Shown here piece after piece: positions 17,559 through 26,306 of a stretch of 64,000 nucleotides of DNA. Made by a program: the position numbers and the translations under genes. The notes below the pieces were generated by a model. The model had not been told where the DNA came from. It did not search any database and was given only the letters and a program-made list of their open reading frames with translations. How positions within the stretch are numbered: the first letter of the stretch is position 1; each line of letters starts with the position of its first letter. Source of the stretch: DYGX01 sp035325905 (GTDB taxonomy: Bacteria > Chloroflexota > Anaerolineae > Aggregatilineales > Aggregatilineaceae). Where the stretch lies: assembly GCA_035325905.1 (NCBI GenBank), contig DAOKYY010000002.1, positions 100,458-164,457 on the forward strand, written 5' to 3'.

Positions 17559-19121
17559 CTACCGCTTGGCCGCAACTCGGAACTGGAGCGGAATGCCCAG
17601 CATCAAACGAGTCTGCGAATGGAGCACAGGCATCGCCACGCAAACGAACGTCATCACGGCCACCAGCGGCAGGCTCGCCAGCTCGTACACCCGCTCGCGC
17701 CAGGTCCACGGGGCAGGGCGGGGCGGCCGGATGCGCAGGTCGATCATCCAGAACACGATCGTCAGCAGCGAGACGACCGTCGCCGATATCTGAAGCAGCA
17801 GGAACGGCGCGCTCGTCAGGTTGGCGCGGACCAGCTCCGGGTGAAACATCAGCGGAAACTGCGCGCCGAGCATCATCACAATCCAGCCGAATCCGGCCAG
17901 CAGGTTGTCATGCGCGACGCGGAACAACAGATTGAACCCGCCGAGAAATGAGATTTGCGGGTTTTCGCTCATCTGCGCGATAGCGTAGCCGATCTCTTTC
18001 GCGCCCCAGGCGTGGCGCAGCGTCTGCAAATACCGCTCTTTAATGGCGCGCAGGATCGTGTCGCCGGTCGTGGCGCTGGCGTAAAACGGCAGAAAAATTG
18101 GCTGGAGCCACACGTCGCCGTCGCGCTGGAAGTATGATTTGATGTACATGTGCCACTCGTCGGCGATCACGTCCGCGTCCCAATAGCCCAGGCTGTCCAG
18201 CAGGCGCAGGCTCATCGAGTAGGACGACATCGGGAGCGCCTGCCACCACGGCGCGGCCAGGTAGGCCAGCTCCCACGCCGACGAATACGCGTGCAGAATC
18301 CGCATCAGCGGGTTGATCGTCCACACGTTGCCGTGATAGCGGATCGGCGCCTGCCAGAAGGTCGCGTAGCGGCGCGGATCGGTGGCGAACAGCACGCGCA
18401 GCGCCGCGAAATAGTCCGCGTGCCACAGCGTGTCGGAGTCCATCGTCGTAATCACGAGGTGGTCGATGTTGTAGCCCAGCTCGTCGACCATCGTGCGCCG
18501 CGCCCAGCGCCCGGCCCACGCCTGGTTAGCGGATTTGCACTGCATCTCGCCGGACAGCCCCTTGGGGTGGGTGGCGACAAGGAAATTCTCAAAGCGGCCG
18601 GCGTATTCGGCCCGCAGAGCTTCGCCTTTGGAGACAGCCCCGGCCTCGCCGACTTCCATCGCCAGCACGATATTGATCGAGGTTGCCGCGTCCCGCTGGC
18701 CCGCCAGCCGATCAAGCGTGCGGCGCAGCGTGACGAGGTCCTCGCGGTAGTTCGGGATGATCACGACGTGGTGCACCGCATCGAGCGGCAGGCTATCGGC
18801 GGAGGCGCGGCGGGAATATTCCTCGGCCCAATCGATCGCCTCCCACTGCCGGATTGTGCGCAGGCCGAGGAGATTCGCGGCTCCGGCGAAGCTGAAGCGC
18901 ACCGCCGAGTAGAACGCGAGCAGGCCAGCCCCCAGCACGACGGCCATCGGCGCGATATACGCCCCGGCCAGCACGACGGCCAGCGCCAGCCAGGCCAGCC
19001 CGCCGGGAATCGTGTCGAGGACGCGCTCAGGAATGACCGACGGGCGCGTGCCAGCCCACACCGTCCGGCCCACGCCGAACTGCACGCTGTTACGCCGGTT
19101 CCCGACCGACTGATAGGGCAC
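17559..19121 (-). CDS. Family 2 membrane glycosyltransferase
   Basis: A 520-aa membrane-bound GT2. Two N-terminal hydrophobic helices (about residues 45-90) precede the catalytic domain. HHVVIIPNYREDLVTLRRTLDRL opens the GT-A fold; the metal-binding DxD is DSD in ITTMDSDTLWHADYF, and the acceptor-site acidic motif appears in DVIADEWHMYIKSYFQ. Three or four C-terminal membrane helices follow (about 395-510). This layout suits synthesis or export of a polysaccharide or glycolipid. GTG 19121 is chosen because GGAGG lies 5 nt upstream; an in-frame GTG 30 nt upstream has no such site. The sugar is unknown. Confidence 0.85.
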   Translation of the reverse strand: MPYQSVGNRRNSVQFGVGRTVWAGTRPSVIPERVLDTIPGGLAWLALAVVLAGAYIAPMAVVLGAGLLAFYSAVRFSFAGAANLLGLRTIRQWEAIDWAEEYSRRASADSLPLDAVHHVVIIPNYREDLVTLRRTLDRLAGQRDAATSINIVLAMEVGEAGAVSKGEALRAEYAGRFENFLVATHPKGLSGEMQCKSANQAWAGRWARRTMVDELGYNIDHLVITTMDSDTLWHADYFAALRVLFATDPRRYATFWQAPIRYHGNVWTINPLMRILHAYSSAWELAYLAAPWWQALPMSSYSMSLRLLDSLGYWDADVIADEWHMYIKSYFQRDGDVWLQPIFLPFYASATTGDTILRAIKERYLQTLRHAWGAKEIGYAIAQMSENPQISFLGGFNLLFRVAHDNLLAGFGWIVMMLGAQFPLMFHPELVRANLTSAPFLLLQISATVVSLLTIVFWMIDLRIRPPRPAPWTWRERVYELASLPLVAVMTFVCVAMPVLHSQTRLMLGIPLQFRVAAKR

Positions 19122-19325
19122 CGTGTCCTCCCGCCCAGACCCCACGATCACAATCTACCATTCTACCAGAAGTCTAGCAGCCGGGGTCGAAAGCTGCATT
19201 GTGGATTGCACACAAGTCCCACTTGGAATGACACTCGGCGGCGAGGTGCGGGGCAAGACGCGCAGGCGCCTCGCCGCGAAATCGGCTACAATGAGAGAAG
19301 AACCTGCTATCATGCGAGATCGAAC

Positions 19326-20021
19326 ATGGCCGTCAAAGTCCTGATCGTCGAAGACGACGTTGATATGAACCGGTTGATGGTGCTGGACCTCAAGCGCCAC
19401 GGCTACGAGGTCTTCACCGCGACCGATGGCCGCGAGGGGCTGCGGCTCTTCCACGAAGCGCGCCCGAATCTCGTGCTACTCGACGTCGCGCTGCCTGGCA
19501 TGAACGGGCTGATCGTCTGCCAGCGCATCCGCGAGCTGTCGAATGTGCCGATCGTGATCATGACCGCGCACGCCGTCAGCGAGCAGGAAATGGCCGAGGG
19601 GCTGAACCTGGGCGCGGATGAGTACCTGATCAAGCCGCTCCGCAGCCTGGAATTTCACGCGCGCGTCAACGCGCTGTTGCGGCGCGCGCAGATGAGCGAC
19701 GACGGCCAGCCGCAGGCCGCGAACTACGCCGACGATTACTTGACGGTCGATATCGACGACCGCCGCGTGTGCGTCGGCGGGCAGGAAGTGCGCCTGACGC
19801 CGACCGAGTTCAAATTGCTGGCGACCTTTGTCCGCCACAAGGGGCAGGTGCTGACCTTCCAGCAGCTTCTGGAGCAGGTGTGGGGCTACGAGTACAACAG
19901 CGAGCATCACTACCCGCGCATCTACGTCTCCCACCTGCGACGCAAGATCGAGCCGGACGCCAAAAACCCGACCTACATCCAGAACGAATACGGGGTGGGC
20001 TACCGCTTCACAGGCAAGTGA
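19326..20021 (+). CDS. OmpR/PhoB-family response regulator
   Basis: A 231-aa two-domain transcription regulator. The receiver domain (1-120) has the acidic pocket EDD near residue 10, phospho-acceptor Asp in LVLLDVALPGMNG, Thr in MTAHA and Lys in YLIKPL. The C-terminal winged helix (about 130-231) shows RLTPTEFKLLATFVRHKGQVLTFQQLLEQVWGY and HLRRKIE. No histidine kinase is adjacent, so it is an orphan regulator here. A TACAAT at 19287-19292 may be its -10. ATG 19326 gives the standard N-terminus MAVKVLIVEDD. Confidence 0.93.
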   Translation: MAVKVLIVEDDVDMNRLMVLDLKRHGYEVFTATDGREGLRLFHEARPNLVLLDVALPGMNGLIVCQRIRELSNVPIVIMTAHAVSEQEMAEGLNLGADEYLIKPLRSLEFHARVNALLRRAQMSDDGQPQAANYADDYLTVDIDDRRVCVGGQEVRLTPTEFKLLATFVRHKGQVLTFQQLLEQVWGYEYNSEHHYPRIYVSHLRRKIEPDAKNPTYIQNEYGVGYRFTGK

Positions 20022-20050
20022 TCGTGCGTCTTGTCTGGAGATGTAGCACC

Positions 20051-20075
20051 GGCGGCCAATGAGCCGCCTCTTTTA
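20051..20075 (+). terminator. Terminator of the response regulator gene
   Basis: GGCGGC-CAATGA-GCCGCC followed by TCTTTTAT, 30 nt past the stop codon. Its tail overlaps the stop codon of the convergent C39-like gene. Confidence 0.75.
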
Positions 20076-20861
20076 TGTGGCGGGCGGGCTGGCTGGAGCG
20101 GGGGCGGCGGGCGAGAGCGCGATCAGCCGGTACGCGTAGGCCGCGCCGAACCGCTCTGCTGGGATGACTGCCTGAGCCTGCAATTCAGGGTAGCGCCCGG
20201 ATGGATTGTGCAGCTCGAACGCGATGGGCGCGCCGCCCTGCCAGGTAAACCCGGTCACGAGCACGAAATGCCCGCCATAGCGCCCCGGCTGCGGCGCGCG
20301 CTCGCCGATCTCCGGCGTGACCGAAGCCATCACCAGCGCGCCGCCGCGAATCAGCGCGCAGAGGCGCAGGTGCGAGGCGTAGCCGTACCCCTCGGCGCGC
20401 AGGCCATAGCGCGCCGCCAGCTTGACGAGCGCCGGATAGGTCCACCCTTCGTCGATCCAGTTGCCGTTTGCGTCGCGCACGGTGTAGCCGCGCTCGTCCA
20501 GCCCGTGCTTGACCAACTGCCAGAGTGTCGGCTCGTGACCGGGCGAGAACGCGGCGATCGCCATTTGCAGGCAGGCCAGCGCGCAGACGCGCGGCGCCCA
20601 GAAGGCATACTCGACCGGATCGTTGGCTCCAAACACGCGCCAGTTCGGATCAAGCGTGCCGTCGAACCCGGCGTGAATGTAGGCGTGAATCAGGTCCGGC
20701 GAAGCGAACTGCGCGCGGTAAGGGACGCTGACCGGCGCGCGATAGTCGCCGCCGGGCAGGCCAGTCAGCGCCCGCCGCGCCCGCCACTGATCGCGCTGGC
20801 TGAGCAGCGGATCGACGCGTGGGTGCAGCGCAGCTTTAAGCCGGCGCAGCAGCGAACTCAC
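20073..20861 (-). CDS. C39-like peptidase-fold protein
   Basis: A 262-aa protein with papain-like C39 features: an active-site Cys region VCALACLQMAI (about residue 92), His in YGGHFVLVTGF (about 196), and Asn/Ser in FELHNPSGRYPE. No signal peptide or membrane segment is evident. GTG 20861 lies 12 nt past the ddl stop with GGGGGCG as ribosome binding site, so it is the last gene of the wall-precursor cluster. It may process a peptide or act on wall peptides; that is inference from position. Confidence 0.65.
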   Translation of the reverse strand: MSSLLRRLKAALHPRVDPLLSQRDQWRARRALTGLPGGDYRAPVSVPYRAQFASPDLIHAYIHAGFDGTLDPNWRVFGANDPVEYAFWAPRVCALACLQMAIAAFSPGHEPTLWQLVKHGLDERGYTVRDANGNWIDEGWTYPALVKLAARYGLRAEGYGYASHLRLCALIRGGALVMASVTPEIGERAPQPGRYGGHFVLVTGFTWQGGAPIAFELHNPSGRYPELQAQAVIPAERFGAAYAYRLIALSPAAPAPASPPAT

Positions 20862-20873
20862 CGCGCCCCCGGC

Positions 20874-22067
20874 TCACTTCTTGATGCCTTTCAGCCCGCG
20901 CGCGGCGGCGTGATCGATCAGGCCGGTCTTGTAGTTGTAAACCGTCTTGCGCTTCTCGGCGTGGGCCTCAAACGCCAGCCGGATCAGCTCGTCCATCACG
21001 GCGGCGGGCGTCATGCCTTCTTCCTGCCACAGGTAGAAGGCCATCGAGCCGGGGATGGTGTTGATCTCGTTAACGATCACGTCGCCCGCTTGCTCGCGCA
21101 CCAAGAAATCGACACGCGCCGTCCCGCGCCCGTCGACGGCGGCGAACGCCTGCCGCGCCAGGTCCTGAATACGGGCGGTCAGCTCGGCGGAGAGCGGCGC
21201 CGGAATCTTGCGCTCGGCGCCCTTCATGCCAGCCGCGCCCTCGCTGCGCATGTATTTCTCCTCGTAGGTCAGAAATTCCTGCCAGGTGATCGGCTGTTCC
21301 AGCGCCGAGGCGCGATACGGCCCGTTGCCGAGCAGCGCGCAGTTGATCTCGATCGCACTGGTCAGCGCCTTCTCGACGATAATGCGCCGGTCGAAGGTGG
21401 CCGCGATGGTGATGTAGGTGCGCGCTTCCTCGGCGTCTTTCGCACGCGCCACGCCGATGCTTGAGCCGAGCGAGGCGGGCTTGACGAAGACCGGGTAGCC
21501 AAGCTGGGCGTCGATCCGCGCCAGCACTTCGTTCGCGTTGGCGGTCCACTCCTGCCGTGAGAAGCCCAGGTGCTCCACGACCGGCAGGCCGTGTTGCGCC
21601 AGGACGCTCTTGAGCATGATCTTGTCGCGCACCACCGCCGAGGCCATCACCCCCGCGCCGACATAGGGAATATCCGCCAGCTCCAGCAGCCCCTGGATCG
21701 TCCCGTCCTCACCGTGCGTGCCGTGCAGAGCGGGAACCACTACGTCCAGGCGGCGCAGCTGGCTGCGCGACATCAGGCCGCTGACTGGCTGGATGATCAG
21801 GCCGTGGTGATGCGGGCTGGGCGAGATGACGACATCCTTCATGCCCATCCGGTCGGCGATCTCGTCGGCCTGAAAGGTCTTCAGCTCGCGCAGCCCCGGC
21901 CCGGTCAGCCAGCGCCCGTCCCGCGTGATGTAAATCGGCACGACCTCATAGCGATCGGGGCGCAGCGCCTGCATCACCTGCTGCGCTGTGACGATCGACA
22001 CGTCGTGCTCGACGGAGCGGCTGCCAAAGATGACGCCTACTGTCTTGATGCCAGAACCGGTTGCCAT
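20874..22067 (-). CDS. ddl: D-alanine--D-alanine ligase family protein
   Basis: A 397-aa ATP-grasp enzyme joining two D-Ala for peptidoglycan precursors. Signatures are VGVIFGSRSVEHDVS (about residues 10-24), HGTHGEDGTIQGLLELADIPYVGAGV (about 145-170), VFVKPASLGSSIGVA and VDFLVREQAGDVIVNEINTIPGSMAFYLW. The length and an EHDVS-type N-terminus resemble the longer VanA/DdlB-like group; whether it makes D-Ala-D-Lac cannot be told by eye. AAGGAAG precedes ATG 22067. It lies downstream of the MurF gene in the same orientation. Confidence 0.92.
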   Translation of the reverse strand: MATGSGIKTVGVIFGSRSVEHDVSIVTAQQVMQALRPDRYEVVPIYITRDGRWLTGPGLRELKTFQADEIADRMGMKDVVISPSPHHHGLIIQPVSGLMSRSQLRRLDVVVPALHGTHGEDGTIQGLLELADIPYVGAGVMASAVVRDKIMLKSVLAQHGLPVVEHLGFSRQEWTANANEVLARIDAQLGYPVFVKPASLGSSIGVARAKDAEEARTYITIAATFDRRIIVEKALTSAIEINCALLGNGPYRASALEQPITWQEFLTYEEKYMRSEGAAGMKGAERKIPAPLSAELTARIQDLARQAFAAVDGRGTARVDFLVREQAGDVIVNEINTIPGSMAFYLWQEEGMTPAAVMDELIRLAFEAHAEKRKTVYNYKTGLIDHAAARGLKGIKK

Positions 22068-22125
22068 GATCGATTGCTTCCTTCTGTGCGAAACGTCTCA
22101 CTCAGCATTACTGGCCGAGAAGGGC

Positions 22126-23757
22126 CTACAAGTAGGTATCCGGCAGGTCGTTGAGAAACAAGACCGTGTCGCCCGGCTGGAGCGCCGTGTTGAACCAGGC
22201 GATCGCTTCTTCCCGCGTGTCGTAGACCTGCAACCGATCAGCCGGGAACCCGGTCTCGCGGATCCCCTGCTGGATCGGGCGTGTCTGGTCCTCGCCGACC
22301 AGGATAATATCGGTGCAGACCTGGGCGGCCAGGCGGCCCAGCTTGCGGTTTTCCTCGTCCTGAATTGGCCCCAGCTCGACCATGCCCGGCGTGATCAGCA
22401 CGCGCCGCCCGGCGCGGTACAGGCTCAGCACGTTGAGCGCGTTCTGCGCGCCGACCGGGTTGGCGGAGTACGCGTCGTCGATGACCGTCACCCCGCCCGG
22501 CAGCACGCGGCGCTGAAGCCGGTGTTCGGCTGGCTCCAGCGAGGCGACGCGTAGCGCGATCTCGCCGAGCGACATCCCCAGGTGGCGCGCCGTCGCGATC
22601 GCCAGCAGGATATTCGTGACATTGTGCTGCCCGACCAGCCGGGTCGTGATCGGCTGCTCCTCGCCGGTCAGCGTATCGACCACGTCGAAGCGCAGACCGT
22701 CCACTGTCGCGCGGATGTCGCGGGCGTGGAAGCGAAGCTGCGTCGCCAGGTCGGTGTTCTGCCACGTTACCCCGATCCGGGTCTGCGGATAGCCGCGCTC
22801 GTACATGGCGCGCACATACGGATCGTCCCAGTTGAAGACTGCCGCGCCCTCCGGCGGCAGCGCCTCGATGATCTCGTACTTGGCGCGGGCCGTGTTCTCC
22901 AGGCTGCCGAATCGTTCGAGGTGTTGCGGGCCGACCGCGGTCACGATGCTGATCTGCGGCTTGACCAGGTCGCAGATACCCGCGATCTCGCCCGGAACGT
23001 AAGCGCCCATCTCGACGATGAAGTAGTCGTAGCCGGAATCGTTGCTCAGGTCGTTGTTGATCGCGATGCACACGCCCATCAGCGTATTGTAGCTCTTGGG
23101 CGTGGCGTAAGCGCGGAATCTGCCGTTCAGGATATGCGCCAGGTATTCCTTGGTGCTGGTCTTGCCGTAGCTGCCGGTGATCCCGATCACGACCGGGTTG
23201 GCGCGGCGCAGCGTCGCCGCCGCGCGCCGGCGGAACATCCAGCGAAAGCCCGCCTCGACCGGGTGCATGATCAGGTTGGCGAGCGGCAGAATCAGCGGGC
23301 TGAGGTGATAAGTGACCAGGCCGATCAGCGTGTAGACCGCAAACTCCGCCAGCGTGCCCATTCCGACGAGCGCGCCTGCCAGCCCCACCGCGCTCACGTG
23401 GATCGCGACAGCCAGTCCGTAGGCGGCGATCAGCAGCCGGATCGCGCGCTGCGTCAGCTTGAATTTCTGCTTGATCTCTTTGACCGGCTCCGGCCAGACG
23501 GCCATCACCCCCGCCACGCCCCAGATCGCGAGGTAGAGCGGGGCGCTCTCTTGCCCGGTCAGCTCGAGCGCCAGCGCCGCGACGCCCGCGACCCCGACCG
23601 AAACCAGCGCACGCACGACTACGATCCGGTCGATGCGCCCTGCCAGCCAGCGCAGATAGCGGCGGCTGTCGTAGCCTTCGATCTGGAAGAACCGCGCCAG
23701 CCGCCAGATGCGCAGCATGATCCCCACGAGCCACAGCACGATCAAAAAGGCGGTCAT
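22126..23757 (-). CDS. murF: MurF-type UDP-MurNAc-tripeptide--D-Ala-D-Ala ligase with an N-terminal membrane module
   Basis: A 543-aa Mur ligase. The C-terminal 370 residues hold the Mur-ligase ATP site VIGITGSYGKTSTKEYLA (P-loop near residue 194). YNTLMGVCIAINNDL, FIVEMGAYVPGEIAGICDLVKPQISIVTAVGPQHLERFGS, LVGQHNVTNILLAIA and VIDDAYSANPVGAQNAL follow. The first 170 residues are unlike soluble MurF and carry about five hydrophobic helices with a basic cytoplasmic loop (PEPVKEIKQKFKL). Ligase activity should therefore be held at the inner face of the membrane. It starts 6 nt after the hydrolase stop, indicating translational coupling. Confidence 0.88.
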   Translation of the reverse strand: MTAFLIVLWLVGIMLRIWRLARFFQIEGYDSRRYLRWLAGRIDRIVVVRALVSVGVAGVAALALELTGQESAPLYLAIWGVAGVMAVWPEPVKEIKQKFKLTQRAIRLLIAAYGLAVAIHVSAVGLAGALVGMGTLAEFAVYTLIGLVTYHLSPLILPLANLIMHPVEAGFRWMFRRRAAATLRRANPVVIGITGSYGKTSTKEYLAHILNGRFRAYATPKSYNTLMGVCIAINNDLSNDSGYDYFIVEMGAYVPGEIAGICDLVKPQISIVTAVGPQHLERFGSLENTARAKYEIIEALPPEGAAVFNWDDPYVRAMYERGYPQTRIGVTWQNTDLATQLRFHARDIRATVDGLRFDVVDTLTGEEQPITTRLVGQHNVTNILLAIATARHLGMSLGEIALRVASLEPAEHRLQRRVLPGGVTVIDDAYSANPVGAQNALNVLSLYRAGRRVLITPGMVELGPIQDEENRKLGRLAAQVCTDIILVGEDQTRPIQQGIRETGFPADRLQVYDTREEAIAWFNTALQPGDTVLFLNDLPDTYL

Positions 23758-23763
23758 GGGCGG

Positions 23764-24549
23764 CTAGCTTTCTGCGCCGAGGAAGTGATCGACGATCCGC
23801 ACATAATCAAGCAGTCTTTCCAGATACGCGAAATGCCCGGCGCCCTGGAAGACGATCAGCCCGGCGTCGGGGATCAGCGCCTCCAGCCGGCGGCCCTGCC
23901 ACAGCGGTGTGTCGGCGTCCTGATCGCCCCAGATCAGCACGGTCGGCGCCTGAACACGCTGCGCGAACGGCGTCAGGTCCTCGCTGATGACGCGCAGAAA
24001 CGTCTCGCGCAGCGGTCCGGCGTTGCGGTAGTCTTCCGAGGCGTAACGCTCGTGATAGCGGTGCTGCAAGCGGGCGCGCAGGCCGTCCAGCCCCAGCCGG
24101 TCGAGCGTGTCGCGCACGGCCTGCGCCCCGGCGGTCCGAAGACGCTGGCTGGCGCTTGGCGTGGTTGGGATCCCGGCGCTGCTCGCCAGCACCAGCTTGC
24201 GCACGCGGTCAGGGTGCTCCGCCGCCAGAACGAGGCTGATCCGCCCGCCGAACGAGTGACCGAGCAGGTCGGCGCACTCCAGCCGGGCGGCGTCTAGATA
24301 ATCTCGCACGAAGCGACTGTAATCGCGGACGCCCCAGGGGGCAGGCGGCAGGTCGCTGGCGCCGAAGCCGGGCAGGTCCAGCACGTGGACCTGATAGCCG
24401 CGCGGGGTAAGCTGTTCGGCGACCGGCCAGAAGCTCCGAATCGCGCCGCCCCAGCCGTGAAGCGCGACCACCGGGCGGCCTTCGCCGATTACGGCCGTGC
24501 CGACGCTCAACCCCTCGATGGTGCGGCGCGCGACGACCGGATCGCTCAC
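23764..24549 (-). CDS. Alpha/beta hydrolase
   Basis: A 261-aa alpha/beta-hydrolase-fold enzyme. The oxyanion HGWGG is near residue 31, nucleophile elbow LLGHSFGGR near 100, acid Asp in LIWGDQDADTP near 208 and catalytic His in FQGAGHFAYLER near 236. GTG 24549 overlaps the MurA-like stop as GTGA, so the pair is translationally coupled. It sits between MurA-like and MurF genes. A role in wall or lipid-carrier metabolism is suggested only by context. Confidence 0.88.
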   Translation of the reverse strand: MSDPVVARRTIEGLSVGTAVIGEGRPVVALHGWGGAIRSFWPVAEQLTPRGYQVHVLDLPGFGASDLPPAPWGVRDYSRFVRDYLDAARLECADLLGHSFGGRISLVLAAEHPDRVRKLVLASSAGIPTTPSASQRLRTAGAQAVRDTLDRLGLDGLRARLQHRYHERYASEDYRNAGPLRETFLRVISEDLTPFAQRVQAPTVLIWGDQDADTPLWQGRRLEALIPDAGLIVFQGAGHFAYLERLLDYVRIVDHFLGAES

Positions 24550-25811
24550 CGTTCCACGACCTCGATCTGCGCGCCCAGGTTCACCAGCTTGCTGACGACG
24601 TTCTCGAAGGTGCGGTCGATCAGCTCGGCGCTGTCGATTTTCACCGCGCTGTCGCGGCAGCACAGCGCCGCCGCCAGCAGCGCCAGCCCGGTCCGCACGT
24701 CCGGCGTGTCGAGGTACTCGCCGCGCAGCGGGGACGGCCCGACGACCAGCGCGCGGTGCGGATCGCACAGCACGATTTGCGCGCCCATCGCGGTCAGCTT
24801 GTCCACAAACAGCAGGCGGTTGTCGAACAGTTTTTCATGGATCAGCGTGGTGCCGCGCGCCTGCGTCGCGATCACCGTCGTCATCGCCACCAGGTCCGAC
24901 GGGAAGCCGGGCCAGGGCGCGGTCTCAATCGGCACGTCCAGGTCTTCGGCGTCCTGCGAGACGGTGAGCGCCTCGTGCGCGGGAACGAACAGCGTCTCGC
25001 CGTTGAGGTACAGGCTTACGCCCAGGCGCGCATAGACCCGGCGGATCAACTGCATATCCGCCGCGAGGACATTCTCGATCGTCAGCGAGCCGCCCGTGAT
25101 CGCGCCGATTGCCGCGATGCTCGCGATCTCGATGTGGTCCGGGCGCAGCGTGACCTCCGCGCCGCCAAGCTCGGCGCCGCCGCGCACAAGCACCCGGTTG
25201 GAGCCGATTCCTTCGATCTGCGCGCCCATCGCGACCAGCGTGCGCTGCAAATCTTGAATGTGCGGCTCCGAAGCGGCGTTGGCGATCAGGGTCTCACGAC
25301 CCATCGCCGCTGCCAGCATACACACCAGCGCCGTTGCCGTGACGCTGGTTTGCAGCAGGATCAGCTCGCGCCGCTCCCACGGCTCGGCGGTGAAGTCGAG
25401 CACGCCGCCGCTGATGTGGATGTCAAAGCCGAGATCGCGCAGCGCGGTCAAATGGGTGTGCAGGCGACTGAGCGGGTAATCGATCTCCAGCCGCGCGTGA
25501 CGGCGCCGCGCCAGGATTGGGGCCAGCAGCAGCACCGCGCCTACCTGCCCGTCCGTGATCTCCGGCCCTAGCGAGCGGGTGTGCAGCGCGGGGGCGCGCA
25601 GCGTGTGCGCCTCGTCGCGGGTAATCTGCGCGCCAAGCGCGCGGGCGGCGTCGAGCATCAGCGCGGTCGTGCTGGTGTCGGGAACGCCGCGCAGGGTAAC
25701 TTCAGCCTCGGTCAGCAGCGACGCGGCGATCAGCGCCAGTGCAGCGTTGCTGTTGCCAGACGGGCGGAACGTGCCACGCAGGGGATGCCCGCCATAAACC
25801 ACGATTCGCAT
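24546..25811 (-). CDS. MurA-like enolpyruvyl transferase lacking canonical catalytic residues
   Basis: A 421-aa EPSP-synthase-fold protein close to UDP-GlcNAc enolpyruvyltransferase in length and block order (RPSGNSNAALALIAASLL, SVTATALVCMLAAAMG, LRPDHIEIASIAAIGAITGG, PGFPSDLVAMTTV, DRTFENVVSKLVNLGAQIEVV). The invariant Lys of SGxKNAAL is Ser here. The loop that carries the catalytic Cys (GGCxIGxRPxD) is LEIDYPLSRLH, without Cys. Late Asp (PSD) and Arg (DR) positions are kept. It may use another acid, possibly the nearby Asp, or have a different substrate. ATG 25811 has AAAGGAG upstream. It is the first gene of the cluster running to ddl. Confidence 0.75.
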   Translation of the reverse strand: MRIVVYGGHPLRGTFRPSGNSNAALALIAASLLTEAEVTLRGVPDTSTTALMLDAARALGAQITRDEAHTLRAPALHTRSLGPEITDGQVGAVLLLAPILARRRHARLEIDYPLSRLHTHLTALRDLGFDIHISGGVLDFTAEPWERRELILLQTSVTATALVCMLAAAMGRETLIANAASEPHIQDLQRTLVAMGAQIEGIGSNRVLVRGGAELGGAEVTLRPDHIEIASIAAIGAITGGSLTIENVLAADMQLIRRVYARLGVSLYLNGETLFVPAHEALTVSQDAEDLDVPIETAPWPGFPSDLVAMTTVIATQARGTTLIHEKLFDNRLLFVDKLTAMGAQIVLCDPHRALVVGPSPLRGEYLDTPDVRTGLALLAAALCCRDSAVKIDSAELIDRTFENVVSKLVNLGAQIEVVER

Positions 25812-26306
25812 CGAGGAGCTGGCTCCTTTGGAGGGCGCGCCCACACCGGCACGCCTGGCGCGTGATTATACCAGGAAGGCGGCAGGCTCCAAGAGGGGAT
25901 CAGCGCGGGGCAAGGCCGGGTCGGCGCCGGGTGCAGGGCAGGATTAGCGATATTTTGTATTTTTTATACCAAAAATTATACTTGTGCTGCTCTTATTGTG
26001 ATGCTTGTAACGTGTTTGCCGCTTGTCTACAATCTCAACAGAGAGATTCAGTCGTGTGCGGTAAGTTCCGGCGTGCGGGCGCGCAAAACGGTTTAACGGT
26101 ACTATTAGGATCGCTCGCATCAGGAAAGCGTTGTATAGTTACAGACATTGGCGCGCCAGCTCAGGCAAGCGGATTCACAGCTTCAAGGTGCCGTTCACGT
26201 TTGGCTCGCGGCTGCCGGGCATGCTCCCCGTTTCGTCGCCCTGGCGGATCGTGCGGTCTCGCAACGTGATTACGAGTCGTGATCGCGTACTCAGAAGGGA
26301 GTCCAC
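25812..26306. other. Long intergenic/leader region ahead of the ACIII operon
   Basis: No supported gene. Bases about 25945-26040 are much more AT-rich than the surroundings and hold a promoter facing the ACIII genes. Transcripts from it would have a 5' leader of about 265 nt. I recognise no riboswitch family in that leader. Confidence 0.6.
26005..26033 (+). promoter_or_regulatory. Predicted promoter of the ACIII operon
   Basis: TTGTAA at 26005-26010, 17-nt spacer, TACAAT at 26028-26033, within an AT-rich patch. Confidence 0.65.

Noticed and set aside
25812..26306. A gene in the ACIII upstream gap
   Set aside because: The open frames lack start sites and composition typical of coding DNA here, and a promoter with an AT-rich patch explains the region better.
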